Assembly (NCBI GenBank): GCA_945952105.1
Contig: CAMFGZ010000018.1
Coordinates: forward strand, 1 to 64,000
Reading direction: 5' to 3'
Length of the DNA: 64,000 nucleotides
From: an uncultured Rhodospirillaceae bacterium
Lineage (GTDB): Bacteria; Pseudomonadota; Alphaproteobacteria; Reyranellales; Reyranellaceae
Part shown: positions 7,736-14,824 of the stretch, piece by piece
Layout: each line of letters begins with the position of its first letter
Numbering within the stretch: the stretch's first letter is position 1
Program-made: the position numbers and the translations under genes
The notes under the pieces: model-generated
What the model saw: the letters and a program-made list of their open reading frames with translations, nothing else
What the model was told of the DNA's origin: nothing
Databases searched by the model: none

Positions 7736-8575
7736 ATGACCGACGTGATCCCCTTGAAAGCCCCCCTCGGCGCCCGCATCGAGGGCCTCGACCGTTCACG
7801 CGCCGGCGACGCCCAGACCGCGGCGCTGCTCGCCCGCGCCCTGGCAGAGCATCTCCTGGTCGTCATTCCCGGAGAGCCGATGGCGCCCGAAGAGACCCGC
7901 GCCTTCTCGAGAGCCTTCGGTGAGCCACAGCGGCAGTTGCTGCGTTACAAGCGCAGCGGCGCGGTGCCCGACGTGTCCATCATGGTGAGCACGCTGATGG
8001 CCGACGGTACGACCGACAAGACGGCGATCCGCGCCGAGGACTGGCATACGGACGATTCCTATTTCGCGGTACCCGCCAAGGCGACCCTGCTGCACAGTAT
8101 CGAGATTCCGAGCCGCGGCGGGGCCACCTGGTTCTGCAACATGCATTCTGTCTTCGAAGCCCTGCCCGAGGCGACCCGCAAGCGGATCGACGGCATGAGG
8201 GCGATCCACGGCTACGACACGCCACGGGCGCGCAATCGGCCCTCCGCCAGGACGCCGGAGGAGATCGCCGAGACGCCCGACGTCGAGCATCCGCTGGTCC
8301 GGACGCATCCGGAGACCGGCCGCAAGTCGCTCTATCTCAACCCCAACCGGCTCGACCGGATCGTCGGCCTCGAACGGGCGGAAAGCGATGCTCTGCTGGA
8401 CGAGCTGGCCGAGGAAGCCCGTAAGCCGCAGCACCACCACGGGCATGTCTGGAACCGGGGCGACATCGTGGTGTGGGACAATCGCGCCACGATGCATCGC
8501 GTGGTCATCGACTATCCCGAGGGTGAGCCGCGCATCATGCATCGCGTCCTGATCGAGGGCGACCGGCCTTACTGA
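7736..8575 (+). CDS. TauD/TfdA-family Fe(II)/2-oxoglutarate dioxygenase
   Basis: 279-residue non-haem iron oxygenase that couples 2-oxoglutarate decarboxylation to substrate hydroxylation. The facial triad is H104-x-D106 (WHTDDSYF) and H254 (NRATMHRV), and R270 (IMHRVLIEG) is placed to bind the 2-oxoglutarate carboxylate. The substrate (taurine, an aryloxyacetate, or another organic acid) cannot be told. ATG at 7736 is chosen over an upstream in-frame ATG at 7691 that overlaps the previous gene and is not family-like. The stop codon overlaps the ATG of the next gene (TGATG), so the two are coupled. Confidence 0.9.
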   Translation: MTDVIPLKAPLGARIEGLDRSRAGDAQTAALLARALAEHLLVVIPGEPMAPEETRAFSRAFGEPQRQLLRYKRSGAVPDVSIMVSTLMADGTTDKTAIRAEDWHTDDSYFAVPAKATLLHSIEIPSRGGATWFCNMHSVFEALPEATRKRIDGMRAIHGYDTPRARNRPSARTPEEIAETPDVEHPLVRTHPETGRKSLYLNPNRLDRIVGLERAESDALLDELAEEARKPQHHHGHVWNRGDIVVWDNRATMHRVVIDYPEGEPRIMHRVLIEGDRPY

Positions 8576-9657
8576 TGGTCCGGCCGGTCTCGCCGCGCCG
8601 GGTCGCACCCTGGAGCGGATGGGCGCTGGCCGCCGTAACGATCGTTCTCTGTCTCGTCGTGGCCGAGTTCGCGCTGCGCTGGCACACATCGCCCAGCCTG
8701 CTTTGGCAGTTCCCGAACTTCATCGAGCTCGACCTCCGCTCGGACGAAGGCGAGCGCCATCAGCTTCGCTATGATCCGGTACTGGGCTGGGATCTGCAGC
8801 CGGGGGCGGCGGGTCTTCTGGCCGGCAAACCCATCGCGATCTCGCACGACGGCATGCGCAAGCACTCCGCGTTCGCGCGCGAGGGAAGCGGGCCGCCGAT
8901 CCTGGCGATCGGCGATTCCTATACCGAAGGCTATGCGGTCGCGGACGATGAGACCTGGCCGGCCCACCTGGAACGGGTGACGATGCGGCCCGTCCTGGCC
9001 GGCGGCGTGCGCGACTATGGCATCGACCAGATGGTGCTCAAGGCCGAGCGGCTGCTCCCCACGCAGAAACGCGCCACCGTGATACTGGCCTTCATCGCCT
9101 CCGACATCGACCGGACCGCGCGGGCCGTTCGCAACAGTCGGCACAAGCCGTATTTCGTGGCGAGGGGTGGAGGGCTCGAACTGCATAACGTGCCGGTTCC
9201 CAGTTCGCCCTACATCGCACCGTTCACGATGGTTCGTCGCGTCCTCGGCCATTCGTACCTTCTCCACTTCGCGATGAACCGCTTGGGTGCATATGAAGCC
9301 TGGCACGGCGATACCCTGGAAACCGGCGAGGACGGCGATCTCCTGTCGTGCAAACTGATGGAGCGCTTTGCGGCGCTGGTTCGCCGCGAGAAGACCGAGG
9401 CGCTGGTAGTGGCCTTTTCCCGCTACGAGGACTGGGCATGGCCGCGGGAGGGCGAGGTGCAACGCAAGCGCGTCGCGGCGGTGCTGGCCTGTGCGAGCAG
9501 GGCTGGGCTGCCCGTCCTCGACACCCACGGCGATTTTGCCAAAGCAGGCGTTGCTGGCGATCCAGAAGCCTTCTTCACCGAATGGCACTTCAACGACCGG
9601 TCGAATGAACTGGCGGCGCGGCTGATCGCGTCAGGGCTCGCCGTGCGAGGTCGATGA
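8575..9657 (+). CDS. Membrane-anchored SGNH/GDSL hydrolase-like protein
   Basis: 360 residues. One N-terminal transmembrane helix (about residues 14-34) would anchor a periplasmic SGNH domain. Block I is clear: AIGDSYTEGY with catalytic S115. Near the end, EWHFNDRSNELAA resembles block V, with the His in place. Such proteins act as esterases, lipases or O-acetyl-carbohydrate hydrolases; the substrate is unknown. The 3' end overlaps the end of the convergent double hydrolase gene by 27 bp. Confidence 0.8.
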   Translation: MVRPVSPRRVAPWSGWALAAVTIVLCLVVAEFALRWHTSPSLLWQFPNFIELDLRSDEGERHQLRYDPVLGWDLQPGAAGLLAGKPIAISHDGMRKHSAFAREGSGPPILAIGDSYTEGYAVADDETWPAHLERVTMRPVLAGGVRDYGIDQMVLKAERLLPTQKRATVILAFIASDIDRTARAVRNSRHKPYFVARGGGLELHNVPVPSSPYIAPFTMVRRVLGHSYLLHFAMNRLGAYEAWHGDTLETGEDGDLLSCKLMERFAALVRREKTEALVVAFSRYEDWAWPREGEVQRKRVAAVLACASRAGLPVLDTHGDFAKAGVAGDPEAFFTEWHFNDRSNELAARLIASGLAVRGR

Positions 9658-11385
9658 CCGGCTCCGTGGGCCGCCCACGAAGTCCAGCATCTCCGCGTTT
9701 GCGTCGCGACGGCTTTCGAACGAGATGAGGGCGTGATCCATGCGTGGCACGATCCGCATCTCGGCGCCGCGGTAGCGCGACAGGGCGCCGGGCTCGAGTG
9801 TGAATTCCCGCCGGAACATCTCGAGATCCTCCTCTGCCGGGGAGAAGAGGAAGAGAGTCCTGACGCCGCGCCGGCACAAGTCCGAAAGCGAAGACTGGGC
9901 GAACGAGAGTTTGCGGATGAGGCCAACTTCACGCCCGGCCCGGCGCATTCCCAGGCGGGCGGAGCGCAAGGTGCGCACCCAGAGCGAATGGAGCACCGTG
10001 CCGAAGTCTACGCGGCCACCAAGCAGCGTCCGCCAGCTCTGGGAGCTGAAAAGCTTGCGCAGATAGAACATCGGCGTCAGACGGCGATGATCGAGATAGG
10101 TGATCTCGTCCGGCCGCCGCGGCAGTGTGAACAGGGGTTGGTTCACCAGCATCAGTCCACTGATGCGCGGATCGGCAAGGGCGGCATGGAAAGCGTGGTA
10201 GGCGCCGGAGCAGATGCCCTGAACGGTGAACTTCCGGTATCCCCGGGACTGTAACGCGTTGATCATCGCCCGAATGTCGGGCGTCCGGTCGGCGAAGGAG
10301 TGACTCAGGATGTTTTCCGTTCCCGCCGGTCCGAGGCTGTCGCCCAGCCCGGCGAAGTCGGCGCGGAACGAGGAGATTCCCGAGCGCGCGAGCCGTCTCG
10401 CGAACTCCACGCCCTGCCGCGAGGCGCCGTAGCGGGGATCCCGTCCACCATTCACGATGATGACGGCCTGGCTCGAGGGGCCGGTCTCGGGATCGCAGAG
10501 GATTCCAAACAGGCGTTGGTCCGGCCCGAAGCGCAAGGCAGTCTCTACACAGCCTGGCGGGTGAAGGACGGCCGTCTCCGCAATCGGCAGGAGGGCCGGC
10601 TCGATGGCCGGCGCCGTGAGCGGAAAGGCGCCGTTCAGCCAGTCGATCACATCGTGAAACGTGGGAAGACGCACTGCGTCGAATGTCGGATGACCCATCA
10701 ACGAATCGAGGTCGTCGCTCCACCCGCAATTCGTGGCTTCGACGCCGACCTGTCGCCATGCCGTCAGAAAGCTCTCCAGGCGCTTCGTCTCGGCGCGCGC
10801 AAACACTGCCAGCTTCTGGCCTGCCTTCGGCGTGGCCTCGCGCAGGTCGCTCGCCGCAATCGCCGAGATCGTCGCGGCTTTGAAGCGGAACTCGCCGACT
10901 TCGATTTCGCCGGAGGGCAGGACGCGCCCGCCATGCAGCTCGGCATCGAGGGTCAATTCGCGGACATAGGAACGGCCGCTGACCGTGGGTTCGAAGAAAA
11001 GGAAGCCGGCAATGTCCATGCGCCGCGAAGCGGCCAGCGTGGCCAGCAGGGCGCCGGCCCGCAGGCCGCAGAGCATCACGCTGCGGGCGCCGCTTGCCGC
11101 CTTCAGCCAGTCGGCGGCCTGCCCGATGCTGTTCTGCCAGGCCGTCCAGTGATCTTGAGCGCGCTCGACGGCATCGTCGCAGGAGTCGCCAGTGCCGGGA
11201 TATTCGAGCCTAAGGGTGCAGTAGCCTGCCCGGGCCAACCGGTCGGCGAGGACGCGAAGCCCGCAATAGGCGACGAGTTCATCGCCCAGCAGGCCAGGGC
11301 AGATCAGGATCGCAACGTCGCTCACACGCCCATCGACAGGCGTATGCAACCACCCGAAGCAGTCGTTAACCGCAATCGGCCTCAT
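9631..11385 (-). CDS. Fused double alpha/beta-hydrolase, exosortase-hydrolase-like, no catalytic serine
   Basis: 584 residues with two alpha/beta-hydrolase domains in one chain. Domain 1 (about 20-250) has the oxyanion region ICPGLLGDELVAY and GYCTLRLEYPGTGDS, but the nucleophile elbow reads G107-L-R109-A-G111, with Arg where Ser is expected. Domain 2 (about 285-570) repeats the pattern with VNGGRDPRYGASRQG, FRADFAGLGDS and an elbow G390-I-C392-S-G394, so the nucleophile would be Cys. Both elbows resemble the two separate hydrolases of exosortase A loci, here fused. The gene is divergent from the carrier-protein operon, so it is probably part of that system, for example as a thioesterase or acyltransferase, with domain 2 the catalytic half. 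This role is inferred. Confidence 0.8.
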   Translation of the reverse strand: MRPIAVNDCFGWLHTPVDGRVSDVAILICPGLLGDELVAYCGLRVLADRLARAGYCTLRLEYPGTGDSCDDAVERAQDHWTAWQNSIGQAADWLKAASGARSVMLCGLRAGALLATLAASRRMDIAGFLFFEPTVSGRSYVRELTLDAELHGGRVLPSGEIEVGEFRFKAATISAIAASDLREATPKAGQKLAVFARAETKRLESFLTAWRQVGVEATNCGWSDDLDSLMGHPTFDAVRLPTFHDVIDWLNGAFPLTAPAIEPALLPIAETAVLHPPGCVETALRFGPDQRLFGILCDPETGPSSQAVIIVNGGRDPRYGASRQGVEFARRLARSGISSFRADFAGLGDSLGPAGTENILSHSFADRTPDIRAMINALQSRGYRKFTVQGICSGAYHAFHAALADPRISGLMLVNQPLFTLPRRPDEITYLDHRRLTPMFYLRKLFSSQSWRTLLGGRVDFGTVLHSLWVRTLRSARLGMRRAGREVGLIRKLSFAQSSLSDLCRRGVRTLFLFSPAEEDLEMFRREFTLEPGALSRYRGAEMRIVPRMDHALISFESRRDANAEMLDFVGGPRSRSSTSHGEP

Positions 11386-11447
11386 AATACCCCATATACA
11401 CCCACGTCCATCGCCCGGCTTCCCACGGCCACGCAGATGAATGCAAA

Positions 11448-11476
11448 TTGATTTGTTCCCTCCGCCAGAATATCCT
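11448..11476 (+). promoter_or_regulatory. Possible sigma-70 promoter of the carrier-protein operon
   Basis: TTGATT (11448-11453) and TATCCT (11471-11476) are exactly 17 bases apart, 52 bases before the GTG of the carrier protein gene. It lies in the 143-base divergent region shared with the double hydrolase gene. Confidence 0.45.
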
Positions 11477-11528
11477 AAACCACAGGAATTGCTCGCGAAT
11501 TCTCGATTCGCACTGCTGGGAGTTTAGA

Positions 11529-11792
11529 GTGTCCGCGCCCCTGAAGGTTCGAGTTCGAGCGGTGCTGAAGACTGCCGGCAGCCTGCAGGGCGGATTCGAC
11601 GCGCTGGAGGATTCTTCCGACCTGCACGCGGCGGGCCTTACTTCCCATGCGACCGTCAGCCTGATGCTCGCCCTGGAAGAGGCGTTCGACGTCGAATTCC
11701 CCGACCGGCTGCTGCGGCGGAAGACCTTTTCCAGCATCGATGCCATCGCCGACGCTCTCGCGGAGATCGGTGTGCGCGACGTGGCGGCATGA
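11529..11792 (+). CDS. Acyl/aminoacyl carrier protein
   Basis: 87-residue carrier protein, the likely partner of the amino acid:[carrier protein] ligase encoded two genes downstream. The phosphopantetheine site is S39 in AAGLTSHATV, followed by the helix LMLALEEAFDVEFPD; this GLTSHA form rather than the DSL motif of fatty acid ACP is typical of the dedicated carriers beside such ligases. The GTG start is fixed by GGGAG six bases upstream; the frame is open further upstream but with no ribosome site. The stop overlaps the ATG of the next gene (ATGA). Confidence 0.88.
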   Translation: MSAPLKVRVRAVLKTAGSLQGGFDALEDSSDLHAAGLTSHATVSLMLALEEAFDVEFPDRLLRRKTFSSIDAIADALAEIGVRDVAA

Positions 11793-12949
11793 CCCCGTGG
11801 CTCGCTGCGGCGCGGGCAGTGGGGTGCGAGATTGCCGGCCGATATGCCGACGACGTCGATGCCCAGGCGCGCTTTCCGTCTGAAGCCCTGTCGGCACTTA
11901 AGGAACAGGGGCTTCTCGGAATCCTGGTGCCCGAAAGCGAGGGAGGGCCCGGCGCGGACATCGCCGCTGTCGTCTCCATTTGCCATGAACTCGGACGTCA
12001 CTGCGCCTCGACCGCCATGATCTATGCGATGCACCAGATCCAGGTTGCCTGCATCGTACGCCATGCCGGGCCCAACCCGTGGCTGCGGGAATTCATGCGG
12101 CGACTGGTCCGCGAACAATTGCTCCTAGCGTCCGCGACTTCCGAGGCGGGGGTCGGTGGCGATGTGCGGACGAGCATATGTGCGCTGGACGAGCGGCGGG
12201 GAAAGTTCACGCTGACCAAGCAGGCGCCGGTGATCTCGTACGGCGAGCATTGTGACGCGATCCTGGTGACGGCGCGCCGGACTCTGCAGTCGCCTCCCTC
12301 GGATCAGGTCATCGTCGTCGTGCCGCGGGCCGACGCCAGCCTTCAGGTGCAGGAAAGCTGGAACACGCTGGGCATGCGCGGCACCTGTTCGAACGGCTAC
12401 CGCCTTGCTGCCGAGGGCGAGATGGCCCAGGTCATACCGGCGCCTTATGCAGATGTCTCGGCGCAAACCATGCTGCCCACATCGCACCTGGTGTGGGGTG
12501 CCCTGTGGCTTGGCCTCGCAACGGAGGCCCTGTCGCGCGCGCGCTCCTTCGTTCGCACCGAGGCGAAGAAGAAGCCCGGCGTGCCGCCGGTCGGCGCCGC
12601 TCGCCTCGCAGCGGCGGGCGTCGAATTGCAGTCCATGAAAGGCGACGTGCTGTCGTGCCTGCGCCGGTACATGGACGCGTCCGCTTCGGAAGATACTCTC
12701 GCCGGCATTCCTTTCGCTGTGGCGATGAACAACCTCAAGATCCTCAGCTCGGGAAAGCTGGTGCGGATCGTCGGTGAGGCGATGCTGATCTGTGGCCTGG
12801 AAGGCTACCGCAACGACTCCGCCTTCAGCATCGGCCGCCTGCTGCGCGATGCTCATTCGGCGGTGGTGATGGTGAGCAACGACCGCATCGCCGCAAACAA
12901 TGCGAACCTCGGCCTGGCGCTGCGGGACGATCCGGAGCCTCTGGCGTGA
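11789..12949 (+). CDS. Acyl-CoA-dehydrogenase-like flavoprotein of the carrier-protein operon
   Basis: 386 residues with the acyl-CoA dehydrogenase fold: an N-terminal helical part (KEQGLLGILVPESEGGPG), a middle beta part (LASATSEAGVGGDVRTS, then LGMRGTCSNGY) and a C-terminal helical part ending GEAMLICGLEGY...IGRLLRDAHS. The region that should hold the catalytic Glu of medium-chain enzymes (YEGTxxI) reads MVSNDRI, so that base is absent. FAD binding looks intact. In this operon the likely substrate is an aminoacyl or acyl group on the carrier protein rather than a CoA ester, but the reaction is unknown. Both gene junctions overlap (ATGA upstream, GTGA downstream). Confidence 0.85.
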   Translation: MTPWLAAARAVGCEIAGRYADDVDAQARFPSEALSALKEQGLLGILVPESEGGPGADIAAVVSICHELGRHCASTAMIYAMHQIQVACIVRHAGPNPWLREFMRRLVREQLLLASATSEAGVGGDVRTSICALDERRGKFTLTKQAPVISYGEHCDAILVTARRTLQSPPSDQVIVVVPRADASLQVQESWNTLGMRGTCSNGYRLAAEGEMAQVIPAPYADVSAQTMLPTSHLVWGALWLGLATEALSRARSFVRTEAKKKPGVPPVGAARLAAAGVELQSMKGDVLSCLRRYMDASASEDTLAGIPFAVAMNNLKILSSGKLVRIVGEAMLICGLEGYRNDSAFSIGRLLRDAHSAVVMVSNDRIAANNANLGLALRDDPEPLA

Positions 12950-13869
12950 CGGATCCTGCTGCCGAGGCCTACCGGCGCTTTCGGGACGAGTTGCTGCAGC
13001 ATGGGCTGCTGATTTCCATGGGCGTCGACGGATTGTTCGGGCGCAGCGGGACATTCGAGCGTGTGGTCGACGGCCTCAACGCGGCGATCGCTGCCGTGGG
13101 CGATGTCGATCGTCCGGAAGTCATGCGCTTCCCGCCGGGGATCGGCCGCCTGCAGCTGGAGAAGAGTGGGTATCTTAGAAATTTCCCGCATCTGGCGGGA
13201 ACGGTGGCGAGCTTTTCTGGCAGCGACGACGATCACCGCACGCTGCTCGACAGCCTGTCGAAGGGAGCGGACTGGTCCGCAACACAGAGGCAGACCGGCG
13301 TGGCGCTCACTCCCGCCGCCTGCTACGGCGTCTACCCCGTGATCGCATCGCGAGGGCGGCTGCGGGAAGAGGGCGCACTGGTCGATGTGTACACATGGTG
13401 TTTCCGCCATGAACCCTCGATCGACCCGGCCCGGATGCAGATGTTCCGGCAGCGCGAGCATGTCCGCATCGGGTCGGAGGATCAGATCGCGTCGTTCCGG
13501 GAAACCTGGATGGAACGCGCCCGGTCGCTCGTCGACTCACTCGGATTGCCGCTGACGATCGAAGTGGCGAGCGATCCTTTTTTCGGCAGGGCTGGCCGAC
13601 TCCTGGCAAACAGTCAGCGGGAGCGGAGTCTCAAGTTCGAACTCCTCGTGCCGATCGTGCCGGAGGCACCGCGCACGGCGTGCGTCAGCTTCAACGATCA
13701 TCGTGACCTGTTCGGACGCGCCTGGGCGATCGAGGCGAGGGGAGGCGACACGGCGCATACGGCCTGTGTCGGTTTCGGCGTCGAGCGCCTGACGCTCGCC
13801 CTGTTTCGTCATCATGGCTACGTCCCCGGCGATTGGCCGGTCAGCGTGCGCAATGTCCTCGGGCTCTGA
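12946..13869 (+). CDS. Amino acid:[carrier protein] ligase (seryl-tRNA-synthetase-like)
   Basis: 307-residue class II aminoacyl-tRNA-synthetase homologue without a tRNA-binding arm. Known members from Bradyrhizobium and Agrobacterium activate glycine or alanine with ATP and load it onto the phosphopantetheine arm of a dedicated carrier protein. Three predicted zinc ligands are seen: C126 (AACYGVYP), E171 (FRQREHVRIG) and C274 (TACVGFGVERL). Their spacing of 45 and 103 residues is the same as I recall for the Bradyrhizobium enzyme (131, 176, 279). Motif 2 (CFRHEPS) and motif 3 (GFGVERLTLALF) are present, as is EKSGYLRNFPHLAGTVASF. The GTG start overlaps the preceding TGA. The carrier gene two positions upstream supports the call; which amino acid is loaded is not evident. 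Confidence 0.92.
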   Translation: MTDPAAEAYRRFRDELLQHGLLISMGVDGLFGRSGTFERVVDGLNAAIAAVGDVDRPEVMRFPPGIGRLQLEKSGYLRNFPHLAGTVASFSGSDDDHRTLLDSLSKGADWSATQRQTGVALTPAACYGVYPVIASRGRLREEGALVDVYTWCFRHEPSIDPARMQMFRQREHVRIGSEDQIASFRETWMERARSLVDSLGLPLTIEVASDPFFGRAGRLLANSQRERSLKFELLVPIVPEAPRTACVSFNDHRDLFGRAWAIEARGGDTAHTACVGFGVERLTLALFRHHGYVPGDWPVSVRNVLGL

Positions 13870-14824
13870 CGGCATCGACCTGTTGGGCATAAGCCCGGCG
13901 ACCTGGAAACCCAGCCCCCTGCATGGCGGCGACAGGATCTGGCCGGAAACCAACTGCTACGTCGACCTCTGGGTCGAGCTGTTGCCGGCACTCGGCCATC
14001 CCGCCGAGGCGGCGCTGTCCTTCACCGTGCTGCAGGATTTCGAGGGCGATCACTTCACTTTCTTCAAGTTTCCGCTCGAGGATCTGCAGGCACTTTTCGG
14101 GCTCGCGGTGCAGGAACTTCCGATCTTCGAGTCTGTCGAGGCGCAGTCGATGGCGCAGCTTCGGCGTGGCCGGCCCGTGCTGGTCGAGGTCGATGCCTTC
14201 TGGCTGCCCGATGCCGGCGACGCTTATCGGAAGGGGCACGTGAAGACCAGTATCGCCGTGATCGCACTGCACCCGCAGGCACGGCGACTGGGGTACTTCC
14301 ATGGAACAGGTTACTACGAGCTGGGCGGGGAGGATTACGATGGCCTGCTCCGTGCGCCCGTCGTGCTTTTCCCCTATGCCGAATTCGTCAAGCGCGATGC
14401 GAAGAAGCTCGACGAACCCGCTCTCCTGGACGGGTCGCTGGCGCTGCTGCGTGGCCACCTGAAGCATCGTCCGCGACGCCATCCGATCCTGCAGTGGCAG
14501 GCCGCGTTGCCTGCGCATCTGGAATTGCTCGCCCGAGGCGACATGGACTACTTCCATCTCTACGCCTTCAACGTGCCGCGCCAGCTCGGCGCCAACTTCG
14601 AGATGCTCGGGACCTATCTGGAATGGCTCGGCGCCATGGGCGTGGCCGGGCTGACCGATGCGGCAGCAGCCAGCCGGCGCCTTGCCGAAGCCGCCAAGGC
14701 CGTCCAGTTCCAGCTGGCGCGCATGGTCCATCGGCGGAGGTTCGACGCCGGTGCGGTGGACCTCCAGCCGCTCGAAGCCGATTACGATCTGATCTTCGCC
14801 GCCCTCGGGAAGCGGTTCGGCTGA
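13853..14824 (+). CDS. DUF1839 family protein, possible papain-like acyltransferase
   Basis: 323 residues, DUF1839 family, known as a regular neighbour of amino acid:[carrier protein] ligases; no activity is known to me. The N-terminal half has a conserved ETNCYVDLWVELL segment (C35) and a KGHVKTSIAV segment (H129), followed by FHGTGYYEL. Cys at the start of a helix and His at the start of a strand resemble the C39/BtrH papain-like fold, whose BtrH member moves an aminoacyl group from a carrier protein to an acceptor amine; this is my inference. ATG at 13853 overlaps the end of the ligase gene by 17 bases; an in-frame ATG at 13814 is possible but would overlap more. The stop overlaps the next ATG. 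Confidence 0.82.
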   Translation: MSSGSDGIDLLGISPATWKPSPLHGGDRIWPETNCYVDLWVELLPALGHPAEAALSFTVLQDFEGDHFTFFKFPLEDLQALFGLAVQELPIFESVEAQSMAQLRRGRPVLVEVDAFWLPDAGDAYRKGHVKTSIAVIALHPQARRLGYFHGTGYYELGGEDYDGLLRAPVVLFPYAEFVKRDAKKLDEPALLDGSLALLRGHLKHRPRRHPILQWQAALPAHLELLARGDMDYFHLYAFNVPRQLGANFEMLGTYLEWLGAMGVAGLTDAAAASRRLAEAAKAVQFQLARMVHRRRFDAGAVDLQPLEADYDLIFAALGKRFG

